A stretch of DNA of 64,000 bases from Bathymodiolus brooksi (GCA_963680875.1 OY804578.1:103259689-103323688), one strand, 5' to 3'. Positions 46,528-59,924 are shown, counted from the first letter of the stretch. Notes: a model not told the origin generated them from the sequence alone. Numbers and translations are program-made.

Positions 46528-46669
46528 CACTTTAATCGCATGTTTTTTTGTTTTGTTTTTTAAATTAATTTCTTCTTCAAATGCACACATGAAAATTTAT
46601 TAATTTTAAAAAGCATTAATAAAGTAGACTAGATATCCATCAGAAAAGGATCTAATTTAGAATTTTGAA

Positions 46670-46858
46670 TTGCACAGTTGTTCAGTATAATAAAACACTT
46701 ATATACTTGATATTCGGGTAATAGCACTTTAATTGTCCCCTCTGTACCAACTATTTTCCTCGGTGTTGCCTCGGAAAATAGTTGGTACCTTGGGGACAAT
46801 ACAAGTGCTATTACCCTCATACCCAGTCAATAAGTGTATACTATTTAAGAACTGTAAA
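46670..46858. mobile_element. Foldback hairpin element
   Basis: The core arms 46716-46759 and 46773-46816 are inverted repeats (GGGTAATAGCACTT..., GTACCAACTATTTTCC) around a 13-base loop, with few mismatches. Weaker matching extends the arms outward to about 46672 and 46858. The outer arm shares AATAGCACTTTAAT with the palindrome pair 200 bases away, so both may be parts of one element. No transposase frame. Confidence 0.72.
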
Positions 46859-47024
46859 TTTGAAATATAAATATAGCCAATAAACCATGATCCTAATAAA
46901 AACGTAAATATGCACGACACGTTTCCAAAATAACCTTCATAGTCAAGATTGGAGGGCCAATTAATTAAAAAATATGTGAGAGTATGAAAACCAAAGTATC
47001 CAGTGGCATCTAAATATATATAGA

Positions 47025-47110
47025 GAGTGACGCGTCACTTTCAGCAATGTTTCAGCTATATCAGGACTGCCGGAATTATTGGGAATGGAAAGCCCGGATA
47101 TATTACGACC
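47025..47110 (-). repeat. SINE tail fragment
   Basis: CGTCACTTTCAGCAATGTTTC and AGCTATATCAGGACTGCCGG are degraded SINE 3' words. Confidence 0.45.
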
Positions 47111-49350
47111 AATGAAACATCTGGCCTGGGTAAATACGTTTCAGGAAACTTGAGATCGGTAATGGGAGTCATCGAAATCACATACATCAGTGATGAATTT
47201 AGATTGGGACAAATTGTAACCAAAGGAAGATACCAGTAAAATGGTGAATGGTGAATTTAGCATTGAATAAGAAGCAGGAACTATGTTTTCTGTTTTAATG
47301 TTTTTGCCATAAAAAGAGTCCGAAATGGAATTATATTGGACCATTTACCTATCATAGTAGGAAAAAATATACAGTACTGTATTTTCATACTCCTTTGTAC
47401 AACAAACTGATGTACGCATGACATACAGTATCCAAATCTACAACGTTGCGAATGTATCTAGACTGAAGAATAGCGGCGATATATATAATAAATAAGACCA
47501 CTGAATAATGTTTCGTGTAATTTCATATTTATGTTTCCAGATCAAATTCTGCATATTTTTTCTTTTCAGAATAATTACTACATTGTGTTGAACAAATTAA
47601 ATGTAATTTTATGCTGAGCAGTTCACATGTAAATTTACAACTATAAGTTACTACACCCCATTCTGTAACACAATGCATCAGTTACATTATATGGCTACGT
47701 ACCTGATACAGGTTATTTCAGAAAGGTATCGTACGCACTAATTGATAACAGTCCTGAAATGGAAAAAGGCATGCATTAATTTAGTTATCACATATTTCAA
47801 CATTGAATTAAAAAGAACAAAATTGACTTCCCACACAGACACCAAACTTATATGGATATGAGTGATCAATATCGGTTGAGGGATGATAACAGTCATGTTA
47901 TGGAAAGAAATCATGAATTGATCTATTCATAGAAAGGCTTGATATCGTGTTATCAGATTTTTGCCCCGATATCTGCCTATGGGCTGATATCGCTGTGGCA
48001 CTTCCGGTGTTTACGTATGGGCAAAATTGACGTTATTACTTATAAATATGTGATAACTACCTTTTTGCTACTTATAAACATATCCAATATGTTGACTTTG
48101 AGCATACTTGATGAAGGTAAATATATCTCTACTGGTGGACTATTAGTACTCAGTGGTATAATCCACCCAGATGTCAGTGTTTCGACACTAACATGGTTAT
48201 TATAATATATTAATTAGCGAAATTTACAATTCCCACATAATGCAATTCTTATTTTAACTAAGGTTCTCCTGCATAGATTACCTTAGTCGATATTGGCTAT
48301 AATGTTTAAGCTCTATATATGGTATTGCTCCAAGAGATGTTTATGATTATTTGTTATTCTAATCTTTGCGCGTACCTGACTTGAGTATACATGATGAAGG
48401 TTATTCCAGAAATGCGTCATCGGTGCTATATTGGTTAACCTACGTTCTTATAATTTACATTTGTAATCAACACAACTGTATTGTCTTCACATTGACAAAT
48501 CCTTTTCCTTAACTTGTACTATCATCATATCATGTCGCGTGGAAAACATTGCAGAAATATTTTATTTGAATTGTATAATCTAGATGTTTGTAATACATTT
48601 TAGTTTTTGCTTTATTTTATAAAATGATGACCAAATAATACCATGCTTTCGGAACAGTTCCAAAATCTATGAATAAAAAAACGTTAAACACCAATCAATC
48701 AATCAATCAATCAACCAAAATCTCATCGAAATTTCGTGGAAACAAAGGCAAAATCGATATCCCTAACACACAAATACACGACCGTTCAGTTTCCTGGTTT
48801 GGTGCGTGCACTTCAATATAAAGTGGTTGAAATCTCCACTGCTGGTGAGAAGATGCGGTCATCCACACCATGAACGTTTATATTCATTTCCGTGTAATTT
48901 ATTATATACTTATTATGTTTTTAAGCTATTGTACATTTCAGACTGCTTAACTATATTCAAATTATTACATAAAGCAAAACACTTACGTTTTGTATTCAAG
49001 TATATTGTAATGTCCACAACTATATCTAATTCAACACTGAACAATGCTTCTAAATTAATTGAAGCGTAATCTTTTTTTCACATTTCTATAACACTACACG
49101 TGTAGGTTACATCTACCTTGTTTGTACACCATGACGTGAATATATTAAAACAAAAGTAACTATATGAGCTTTATCTTATAGAGAAACAATATTCTGTATT
49201 TCAATGAAAAATGATTGAATATATATATCCAATAGAATTAAAGCTATACTTAATGTTATTCCATGATCACATCCACTGTGTTAGCTCTTTAAATGCAGTC
49301 TCTGTCAATAACTGAACGTGATACTTCTTGAAACATTTCGATTGCTAAAT
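47111..49350. other. No gene; scattered repeat remnants
   Basis: Inverted family-B remnants lie near 47690-47755 and 48370-48440 (ACCTGACTTGAGTATACATG, AAGGTTATTCCAGAAATGCG). A SINE-tail remnant with (AATC)n lies at 48680-48716. The rest is unassigned AT-rich sequence. Confidence 0.4.
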
Positions 49351-49354
49351 AAGT

Positions 49355-50870
49355 AATCTTATCCAATTATCTTTCTAAAAAGACAATAATTTATTGGATT
49401 TCGGAGGTATAAAAGTCTTAAGTATATCAAAGCTTCATAACATTATAATCAGCTTACTTTTTTTACTTCCTTAAATAAAAGACTGTTTACTGACATTTAG
49501 AGTTTTTATCATAAACTAAAAACGTATTCCAGTAAGGCTTCTAATTACCCCTTTGGTATTTTTAAACTTTTCCATAAACAATTTGATTTCTCATATATAT
49601 ACTTTACTATTTGCATGACAAGTTCGAGAAAATAAACTATTGTATTGAAATTTTAATGACATGTATACATATATCATCTATATCTCCAGTTGTTTGTAGG
49701 AGCATGTTTTGTGTTTTATGTTATTTGTCTTTGTTTGCGCATAGTGGTTTCCAACACATATTGTGTTGTGTTTTTGTTTTATTTGTCTTCGTCTTTTGTC
49801 TTGTATATCCAATTTTGACAGTTTCTTCTTATTTATGGTGAAATAACGTTGACCATATACATGCTCAAAGACTAAGTGTTGATTATTGTGCGTCACGTTG
49901 ATATGTTCAATGACGTCAATGTTCGGTATGTGGCTGTTTGTATCATCATGTAAGGTAGCACAACATAGACTATTTTTGAAATAAAATGTGTTTTGAATAA
50001 CATTACTTAATTGACTATTTTTTTTAATCAAATATTTTCAGAGACTAAGGTCAACAATAAAAACGTAGATATCAAAGTTAGTGCGAACGACGCATTTCTG
50101 GAATAATCTTCATCAGGTAGCTCAATATCAAAAGATTTGAGCCCAAATAATTTAAAGAATAATATTATATAATTGTTTTTATGTTTATTGTTGTCGTTCT
50201 TACGCAATCTTATCCAATTATCTTTCTAAAAAGACAATAATTTATTGGGTTTCGGAAGAATACAAGTCTTAAGTATATTATAAACTTCATTACATCATAA
50301 TCAGCTTACTTTTTTACTTACTTAAATAAAAAGACTGTTTACTGACATTTAGAGTTTTACAATAAAATGAAAACATATTTCATTACGCCTTCTAATTACC
50401 CCATTGGTATTTTCAAACTTGTCCATAAAAAAATAGATTCATACGTCACTACACGCATGACAAGTTCTAGAAAATAAAAGAGTTCGCGAGACAATTTTAT
50501 TGAAACTTTTATGACATGTATACATATATCGTCTTTACCTCCAGTTGTTTGTATGGGTGCTCATGTCTTATTTACGTTATTTGTGTTTGCTTGCGCATAG
50601 TGGTGTCCAACACATATTGTTTTTGTTTTGTTTGATTTAATTCTATAGTTATTTAACGAGAATTGCCGACAGCCAATGGCTTTGATATGTTCATTGACGT
50701 CAATGTTCGGTATGTGGCTGTTTGTATCATCATATAAGGTAGCACACCATAGACTATTTTTGAAATACAATGTGTTTTGATAACAACACAAATAATCAAG
50801 ATGAGAATTATATTATTTCATTGACTATTTTTTAATTAAATGTTTTCATTCACGAAAGCCAACAATTTAC
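49355..50870. repeat. Direct duplication, ~0.7 kb units 851 bp apart
   Basis: AATCTTATCCAATTATCTTT starts both units (49355 and 50206). They share GACTGTTTACTGACATTTAG, a composite-A end, CTCCAGTTGTTTGTA and TGACGTCAATGTTCGGTATG (CRE-like TGACGTCA in both), and end after AGACTATTTTTGAAATA. Several indels distinguish them. The spacer holds a family-B copy at 50055-50150. Confidence 0.82.
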
Positions 50871-51237
50871 ACCAGAATAACATAACATTGTTTTGATGTT
50901 TATGTTTGTTGTTCATTCAAGGATTCTATTTATTTGTTTACAGAAAATGTTACAAAATAATCATTGACAGATCAACGAAAATGCTAGTATTACATAAATG
51001 TTTATTATGCTAGCTATGACAATCTTCAGAAAATAAACACACTGAATCATGATATACACAAATAAACAATTTGTAATGTTTATTGTAACAATGTTAATTG
51101 CTCTTTGATATTTTCAGGATCAGTTTGGTATCTTGTTTATGTTGATATCTTAGAAAATAAAGAATACATATTTCAGTAAAAAACAAATATTCTGAATGTT
51201 TTAAAATATCTATGTATATGACATCTATGATTGCGCC

Positions 51238-51462
51238 AGTTACAAACCCGGTGAACAGTCATGAACGAGGAAAGGACCAGGACCTCCTTACGACAAGTGG
51301 AACATATACGTAGTCATTTGTGACACATATATTCCGTAGCGATTAACCAAGTTGAGGTGACGACCGTAAAACTTTCCAAGTAATGACTTCAACTTAACCA
51401 ATAGGAAGCCTTGGTTCAGTAGCTTCCTTGTTATCAGCTACCCTGATAGGAACCACAAACTC
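51238..51462. repeat. Dispersed non-coding repeat, family C
   Basis: GTTACAAACCCGGTGAACAG, GGAACATATACGTAGTCATT, TGACTTCAACTTAACCAATA and TAGCTTCCTTGTTATCAGC. Its opening recurs near 57424. I associate this word order with a very common mussel repeat, from memory. Confidence 0.6.
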
Positions 51463-51466
51463 TGGA

Positions 51467-51625
51467 GAGGGTTATGGTGCTTAACGCCACTTTCAACAAT
51501 ATTTCAGCTATACCGTGGTGGTCAGTTTTATTGGCGGAGGAAACCGGAGAAAACCACCGACCTGCCGAACCGACAAACTTTATCACCTAATGTTGTATCG
51601 AGTACACCTCGCATTGAGCGTACAG
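51467..51625 (-). repeat. SINE, type 2, reverse, head missing
   Basis: GGGTTATGGTGCTTAACGCC, CACTTTCAACAATATTTCAG, GGAAACCGGAGAAAACCACC, GTTGTATCGAGTACACCTCG. Confidence 0.78.
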
Positions 51626-51879
51626 AATCTACAATATCGGATCATATGCTGCTGGAATGTTGTTACACATAGATGGAATATTCACAATTTGAAAATTGAT
51701 ATCATCTCTTCTGTCGTAAAGTGAAACGCGTATGATTTGGTTTCCAACTATATGTAGCTGTTGGGACAATAGCCGAACTTAGGTTGCCAACTATTGCTGT
51801 TGGTAGGTAAATTGCTAAATATTGCAATGACCACAAAAACAACAAAATACATCTACAACTAACCGTTAGAATTAATTAG

Positions 51880-52124
51880 GGTTATGGCTATGATGCTTAA
51901 TGCCACTTTCAACAATATATCAGTTATATCGTGGCGGTTAGTGTTATTGGTGGAGGAAATCGGAGAACCCATGGAAACCACTGACCTGTCGCAAGTCACT
52001 GAGAAACTGTATCACATAATTTTGTACCGAGTACACATGAGCTGGATTCGAACTCACAACTTTACTGGTGATAGGTACTAATTGCACATGTAGTGGTAAA
52101 TCCAACCACGACCACGACTATCCC
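51880..52124 (-). repeat. SINE, type 2, full length
   Basis: Reverse orientation. The tail ATGCTTAATGCCACTTTCAA leads to a clean B-box (GTTCGAATCC on the minus strand, near 52043), CTATCACCAGTAAAGTTGTG and the head GTCGTGGTCGTGGTTGGATT. It defines the complete type 2 structure. Confidence 0.83.
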
Positions 52125-54760
52125 TGCACGAATTAGTAACGGCATCTATAATTACCACAATACTTCTGTCTATAATACTACAATGGTATTACAATTTCGG
52201 GTTTTGTAGCATAACATTGTTTCTAACATTGGCTCCCTACCTCGTAAAGATAAATTTACTATAACATATAATATAATTAAACGATCTTAGCTGTAATTCA
52301 CGTTTCAGACATTAAAAATCATATGATATGGCATACCATGAATATTCATAATAAAAACAGAGCGTATAATCATATTATTTCCCCTCCCTATTCAAGCTTC
52401 ACGTCATCGTAATGTCTACGTTTATTTTATACATTTACGACGTTATCACGTCGATGTAAAAAGACGTTTTGTGGTTATGGTGTTAAAACGTTTTGACCAG
52501 CACAATTAAGGATAATAATATGGGTATGACATCGAATTAAATCGTCGCCTGACATCCGGGAACCGTCGTAACATAATATAATAAATCTTTCAGGTATATT
52601 ATATTTCACAAATATCATTAATTGATTTTACACTGGCCTAATTGGTTTTTTATATAATTTAGTAAACATCAAACATCAAATAACTACGGATTATACTCAG
52701 AGATCACATTCCAATAAAATATTATGGAACAACTTAGACAAGTGTAAAATTCCAATAATACAAACCGATAGATTTATTGATTGTTGTTTAACGTCAAGTC
52801 AGTTATATTCATGGTAAGAATCAATTTTTAACAATAAATCAATCATATAAAAGGGGCGATAGTTGAAAAGGGTAAATGAATTTTGCCTTCCAAATGGGCC
52901 CACAAAACTAGAGATCCCTGGCAGTTGTTTTCTATGAATATGGAGGCTGACATTCTCTAAGCAAGAAACACTCATATACGTCCCATGCTATACGGAATCA
53001 AATGGGAGTCTCACAGATCAAAATTTAAACACTATAATTTTAATACCCTGCATGAGTCGATAGTGGAGTTATTGGAATTCCCATAAATTCTAAGCTACGG
53101 GGTACAGTTCCATCGGAAGAGCATCGACGTCCGCTTGCTGTGTGTGACGTACTAAATTAAATACATTACTCTAAGAGTGTTTCGTAAATTTAGCGCTTTT
53201 TACTTAGAGATTGTCACACCCCTTCCGCCTATAAACAAATACTGTAACGTCTATGAAGCAGCGTTTGTGATCAGTTTGAGGCCAAAATAACTCAACTCTA
53301 TCCAATATCTCCTTGTAAAATTAAACATACCCATCTACTGCTGATAAGTTGATTAAGAATGTTTGAAACAGACGCTATGTTACGATGTACAGAATATCAT
53401 CTCTGCCTTATCAGAAGGAGACCATGTCGTCCTGACGGACGATCTGGTGAGATTTTAAAGAACAAAGATTTCGGAGTTTTCTTAATCAGATTTCTAGGGT
53501 AACATGATGGCGGACGATGATGCAACCAACATTTAAAAAAATATATATTTTGACGAATATCATCAAATTTAAAACACAAGGAGAATTAAAGAAAGTAGTT
53601 CCTTGTTTACATAGTAAATATGCAGAGATTATTCAACATGTCGGATGACGTATTACAGAGGTGAAATAGTTCATGAAGGAATAATGTAATCTCTGTTTCA
53701 GGAATCGGTTGATAAATTGCTCGTAAACTGTTCTCTCGTCAATATATATCTGAGGTACAGCTCACTTGACATTAAACAACGATCAATCTCATATTAAACA
53801 TATAATCATTTAGATAAAACTCCATCATTTATTACTGAATGAAGCTTTAAAATAAAACTATCAAAGAAGAAGTGAATGACTTCAGCAATAAAACAAAGTA
53901 ATGCATTTTGTTCTGCTGTTTTTATTCTAGCGAAAATATCATAATTGAAGCAATAATACAAAGCAATACAGTGTTTCAATTTTTTCTCTCTTTTGTATGA
54001 AAAGAAATAGTGATGGCCAACAATCCACCAATAACAACAAAACGAACAATCACCTCTCACCGTAATTTACTGAACACTAAAAAGCCCATGCAATATGACA
54101 TTGGAAATCCAGGTCCTGGATTTGGACAGACACTAAAATGGGCGGGGCTTAGCTGATTATCCAGTTGATATTTGGATCCCCAACAGCAATACATATATAC
54201 ACAAACGATAAAAATCAACACAGATTCGCTTCCACTCAAAACGATTTTATACTGTCACAATAATGAATGATATAAGTATGAAGAGTGTTATTGCAGGGGC
54301 AATGCATGCTCGTAGACTTCTAGGAATGAAGGTAGAATCTGTTTGTTAAAAACCATTTCCCTTAGGGTAAGTTCCCTGCCTCTTTTGTTTAAAGTAAATT
54401 AATAGTTGATGGAGCACTGATTATCGATTGTTAAACATCTAGAATGTACGAGAAATGTCTTGTATATTGCTACATCGTGTGTTGCACTACAAGACACACA
54501 TAAATATAGTTTTCTTGACTACGAAGACTGATTTGCAGAAACCTTAATTAAATCTATTGGTTAAATACAACTTAATGTACGCCTCAAATTACTGGTATGG
54601 CACATGGAAATATGGGTTAATTGAGACTTAAAATGAATTGAGATTTGTGCAACCCAGTCAAGGTATAAGATGCTATATTTAGCTTTTATGTCTAAGTGGT
54701 TGAAACAACTTGAATCTTAATTTTCCAATTTGTATTACGTTCTCCAAACTGGGAGCGATA
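52125..54760. other. No gene recognised
   Basis: About 2.6 kb. A SINE-tail-like remnant lies at about 52776-52830 (TGATTGTTGTTTAACGTCAAG). Short open frames on the minus strand near 53.4-54.2 kb show no domain and no convincing splice pairs. Confidence 0.4.
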
Positions 54761-54762
54761 AA

Positions 54763-54834
54763 ACAGTAACATAAACCTCCATACGTCTTCAAATTAAAAC
54801 AGTAACATAAACCTTCACACGTCTTCAAATTAAA
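54763..54834. repeat. Two-copy 36-bp tandem repeat
   Basis: ACAGTAACATAAACCTCCAT and ACGTCTTCAAATTAAA, at 54763 and 54799. Confidence 0.9.
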
Positions 54835-55499
54835 ACGATTATACCACATCTTAGCGTCTTATTGTCTCAGTTTTGTTTCGTTTCTGTCTGGACTTGAACT
54901 ATCAAGAAAGATTAATATGATTAATCTAGAGTTAACAGTACACTTAAATCTACATGATGCTTTGCCCATGTTGCCTATTGTATAAAAAAGGTAATTAATA
55001 CCTCAATTATATTTTCTCTATAGAATTGAATAGAGATAAATATGACTATTTTATCACATTTTGTCATATTAGCTAAACAAGCAAAGAACTGTACCGATTG
55101 TGACATGGTTAGTGTAGGTTCAAGCCCAAATCAAAAACATAAAATAAGTATCTGTGGCTTCTCATCTCAACTAACCACTTAACATTAAATAGTAACAATA
55201 AAGACTGGTCAGCTCGAAATCAATATGACGGGTACTAGTGGAGCAACATGTCTAACCACGGACTGTTGTTTCATTCAGCTAGCACTGTAGAATTCAAGCT
55301 GAGTATGTTGCTCTAGTAGAAAGCGAAAATCATCTTACTCTCATTCAAATGTAACACGTCATGATAGAGTTGAACAATTCCTCACTTGGCATTAAACAAA
55401 ATTCACTCGCTTAATAATCAAATATGTTATTTTTGTGTTGGGGCTCCTAGATGTATTTTTAGGGGTTTAAAGAGGTGCGAATCTAGAATAAAATTAATT

Positions 55500-55605
55500 A
55501 CGATAAGGATGGTTTTGTTTTGTTTGTCTTCGTCTTGTGTATCTCATGTTACCAGGATTGTCCATTTTTAATTGTCCCTTCGGTAATCTCTAACTTTATC
55601 TATAT
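55500..55605 (+). repeat. Dispersed repeat, composite A variant end
   Basis: TTTGTTTGTCTTCGTCTTGTG, ATCTCATGTTACCAGGATTG, TTTTAATTGTCCCTTCGG. Confidence 0.6.
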
Positions 55606-56084
55606 ACTGTTATAACATTTCACTATTACACTTATCTATATGTCAATAATCAATAAATGATAAATAGGATGGTGATATGTGGGGGTATTGTTTTTCAGAT
55701 GTAGGCGAGTATCTATTAAAACTTATTTTGTTTCCTTAAACCAATATGTACTTGTTTGACTTATTATATTGTTATTAATGGAATATAAACTGCAACGGCA
55801 TTGCCAAAGCTGCTCACTAAATACGGTGTATATGCATTTTTACCAAAATGTTATGCTTACAACTATTACTTCTGATAAATGAGGTAACTTAGAACCCAAC
55901 ACAAAAAAACACAGGTAAGTTTTTCTAACAGGAATACTAGAAGCATTAGACGCAAATGTGACTACTTGCAAACGACCATTTGTGATTTGTCAATAATATG
56001 CATAGTAGAAAATCATCTTGACAACCATGAATATAACGAATTCAGTCTAGCATACTGAACCGCTTAGAGATAATAGGAAAATAA

Positions 56085-56255
56085 ACGATAGACAATATCG
56101 AAGCGGCAATCAAAAATGGACAATCTAGAGAAACTGACAGCATAGGACGAAGAAGCAAGACTAAGAAAAACAAAACAAAAGCACAACACAATATGTTTTG
56201 GATACCCATATAACGTAAATAAGACATGAGCTCTCCTACAACCAACTGGATGTAA
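56085..56255 (-). repeat. Dispersed repeat, composite A variant, inverted
   Basis: GAAGCGGCAATCAAAAATGG, ACAATCTAGAGAAACTGACA, AACACAATATGTTTTGGATA. Reverse complement of the 49.7 kb words. Confidence 0.6.
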
Positions 56256-56600
56256 AGACATCGTTAATTTAGCAATATAACATTTCGACTGGGGCGCTTT
56301 CCTATTAATACAATAATGACGTAGAAGAAATAACTATACATTGTTCACATATGTACTTAAAAATAGCAAACATTCATTACATGCAAGATTAAATGACAAA
56401 GCATGGTTCAACTCCCCCATTAGGAAAGCAATTCGTATTCGAAACCGTCTACATAAGGAGTAAATATGTAATACTAGTAGATCACCCACACATATTTAAG
56501 ATATATATACTTGAATCATTTGGCTTTCCAAATGTTTGACATTAATCTTAATTTATCACAAAAACGTGTCGTATATTAAATATCTACGTATTGTATATAT

Positions 56601-56935
56601 AAGAGAAACAAGGAAAACAATATGGTCGTGAATAATATTTCATTCATGCAAATTATATCCTGATCAGAGAAAAAAACATCAAATCCTAAAAAAACACACT
56701 GGATATTAGTAAGCAGACAAATAGGCGAGATTGTATCTCTTAAACTATTCCATCATTACAAGACTAAGAGAAACAAGGAAAACGATATGGTCGTAAATAA
56801 TAATTCGTAAACGCTAACGATATCCTGAACAGAGAAAAAGACTTCAAATCCTTAAAACATACTGGAGTTTAGTAAAAAAAATAAAATAAAGCGAGGTTGT
56901 ACATCTCAAAATATGCCACCATTAAAAGATAATGT
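56601..56935. repeat. Two-copy ~165-bp tandem duplication
   Basis: AAGAGAAACAAGGAAAACAA at 56601 and again at 56766, followed in both by ATATGGTCGT, ATATCCTGA-CAGAGAAAAA, ATCTC-AAA-TAT-CCA. About 80 percent alike by eye. Confidence 0.75.
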
Positions 56936-57214
56936 ATCGGGTGGAATATTTATAACAGATGACGATAAAAGCAAATCATGTAAAAATTCGCATTTACCTC
57001 CCCTGATTTTGAAGAACGAACTGATAACTGATATCTTGAATCTAATATCGGATGAAATAAAAGATGCATTCAAGGTGATATATTATATATAATTTCAATT
57101 ATTATTATATAATAACATTGCTGTTGTAAGTATATTGTGATGTATGCATTTTGATATGTAGATCCCTGTACGTATTATATATACCACAGATCTTACGATA
57201 TTAACTTATTTAAG

Positions 57215-57445
57215 AAGAGTTTGAAAATACCAAAGGAGTAATCAGAATTCGTAAATCAAAGAGGAACAGACAATGCAATGGCTAAAAGAAAAAGTACGAA
57301 AGGATAAACAACGATCTACACAACATACACATAAAACTACCACTAAAAATCGGTGGTTAGCTCATGTGCTCCGGAAGAGTAGGCAGTTCTTGCTCAATTA
57401 ATGGCACCCGTGGTATTAATCTAGTTACAAACCCGGTGTTTAAAT
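57215..57445 (-). repeat. Dispersed repeat composite A, inverted
   Basis: GAAAATACCAAAGGAGTAAT, AGACAATGCAATGGCTAAAA, CTCATGTGCTCCGGAAGAG and TAATGGCACCCGTGGT. It joins directly to a family-C start near 57420. Confidence 0.68.
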
Positions 57446-58845
57446 CAGTTCATGAGTTAAGACACGTGGTATATATGTTTTGTAACAGAAATGAAATAAT
57501 TCACATTGATAGTTACATTTATGGTACATTACTCAGACTTGTATGTCGTACAATGGTGTAAACCCCGTCCATTTGCATTTGGATTCAACCTAGGTTTAAT
57601 AGCTGATTAACCGAGTATGGTAGAAAATCAACTCCAGATAATAGACCATGTTTTTCTACAAGAACATTTTTAAGCCGAATAATTCTGAAGAACATCAAAG
57701 GAAAAAAGGTAATTTATGTTGATATACATGTAATAAATTATGTCCAATTCATTTGTTGGGATATTTAGCAATAAAGAAAGTTAAATTTGATTCTGAATAT
57801 CATATTATATTTTATACATCAACTATTGAAGATCAATTTTAAATGTCGAGCACATTTTTAATAGTGTAATCAAAGACCGATGTTGTGTTGTTTGATATTA
57901 ATGAATTATCTACGTAACTTTTTTCTAAATTGAATATATGGCCTTGTGTACTATCTAATATTTAAATGATGATAAAAGACCATTGTCTTTCTTTTATTGA
58001 CTTTGACAATTTCTGAATCAAGAAGATTGAATATAATATGGATAAAGTTAAAGGTTCGTTGCAATACCACTCCTCACCCAGTAATAGGTGAGTGTTGGTA
58101 ATTTACTCACATGTTGCCCTAAGATGGGATGTTTAATTCCGCCACGTGTTTTGTTGAAGTGCCTGTATCAAGACTAGTATCGATTTTGCAACTTTTTCTA
58201 CGATATTTCGATAATGTTTAGGAACTTTTTATTCTAATTACCCCTCTGGTATCTTCAATCTTCTATTAAAGAAAAATATTAAGCTATATTATATGTCTAT
58301 AAGACTACTTAATACATGTGTTGTGTAAGAATTAATGTTTTTTTTTCTTACAGTTAATATGTTATTGAAAGATAACGCAATGCAAATACTGCCTAGTTGA
58401 ACTTTCTATAGCCTTTTGTTCACTTATCAAGGACAAACATCATTCTACGCTCCCAAAAAGCTTAACTTCGTCAAAAATCATTACTTCTCTATTGTAAATG
58501 AATAATGACAAAATGGTGTTCAATTTTATAGCCTATTAATACGATACTGATGGAATTATTTCTCACTACCCAGTGAATACGGTATTATTTTGAATATGGA
58601 CGTGTCTTTTCAACAATGTTTTTACTTCAGTGCATCTTAATGTGATCTGTTATCCCTTGTTCACCGGTCATTTCCTATATATCAATGAAAAACAATGGCT
58701 TCGTATTATAGCAATATATAATATACAAACACATATTGTTAGTTAATCTGATGATTTCTTAATTTTACCAGCTTAAAGATTAGATATCTAATTATTATTA
58801 CAACTAAGATTCTCCTCAATATGTCATCTAGGACAATTTATGTAT
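57446..58845. other. No gene recognised
   Basis: AT-rich, with a composite-A remnant near 58228-58262 (CTAATTACCCCTCTGGTATC). Confidence 0.4.
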
Positions 58846-58849
58846 TGTG

Positions 58850-58985
58850 TTTAGGAGATTTGGCTTTCTTCCTCCAAAAACCTTTTGATTATTTGGCTTT
58901 TCAACATTTTGACTATGAGTGTACCTGATGAAGATTATTCCAGAAACGTTTCGTGTGCACTAAATTGGATATTTTTGTTTTAAGT
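58850..58985 (-). repeat. Dispersed repeat, family B, inverted
   Basis: GACTATGAGTGTACCTGATG, AAGATTATTCCAGAAACG and TTTCGTGTGCACTAAATTGG. Confidence 0.7.
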
Positions 58986-59297
58986 AACTGTTAGATGAGT
59001 ATTGCTTATTTGGAATAAGTTGGCTGACCAAGGCAGACTTTAATAGGGCAATTATATAATAAATGCTATAATCTGTAAATATCTTAAATAGAAAGAATCA
59101 GATTTATAATAAATTGAAGTTTTATTCTTCCTAGGAATTAGCTCGCGTAGAGTGTAGTAGTAATACAGTAATGGTAGGAACAGAACAAAGCAAACCAAAT
59201 TGCGAAAAGACGAAAGCAACACCAGTTTAACATATGTGAGAAAAAAGAAGGGAATGGTAACAGCACAAACACACACAACGCTAGAGGTAAGATAGGT

Positions 59298-59377
59298 GCT
59301 GTGAAAGGGTAAGGCTCTGCTGTCATGGCATTCGAAAGCTGCGAAAGGGTAAGGCTCTGATGTCATGGCATTCGAAG
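59298..59377. repeat. Two-copy 40-bp tandem repeat
   Basis: GCTGTGAAAGGGTAAGGCTC and TGCTGTCATGGCATTCGAAA, at 59298 and 59338. Confidence 0.9.
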
Positions 59378-59924
59378 CAACAAACACGTAAGCATACCTT
59401 TAGAATGTGCTAAAGGTGTGTACGGTGTAAAACTGGATGATTCCAGGTGTCACATCAGAACGAATACATCTACTCCATGGTTTATTTAAGAGTACACTGA
59501 ATTTCTCCTTATTCATGAATTTTGTTTATTAAATTATCTAATGACTCTGGTTTTAACGGACAAATCAATGTGTGTTTCGGACAAAAACACTGAATTCTTT
59601 TTGATTTGTAACTTAATAATGATCATATTGGTAGGAGGCAACAAACGCCATTAGTTCATATTCTTCTACTTGCAATGTATATATTAATGTCCAAGGTCGG
59701 TATTATTGATTAAAAAACAAAAACAAATGTTGAAATTTTCTATCATTAATTTATATTCAAAAGTACATTCATTTTATTGCTAATCTGTATTATAACACAA
59801 ACTATCTTTAAACGATTTAACGAAATCTATTTTGAGAATTATTTATTGCTACTAGCATTTTTTTATTCCTGTTTTCAAATGTTACCACTAGAATAAATAA
59901 ATGTACTTGTGTACCTTGAAATAA

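Noticed and set aside
46729..46920. Two 63-codon minus-strand frames
   Set aside because: Both read through the foldback hairpin arms.
53397..54239. Minus-strand open frames as a split gene
   Set aside because: No recognisable domain, and I could not pair donors and acceptors in consistent phase.
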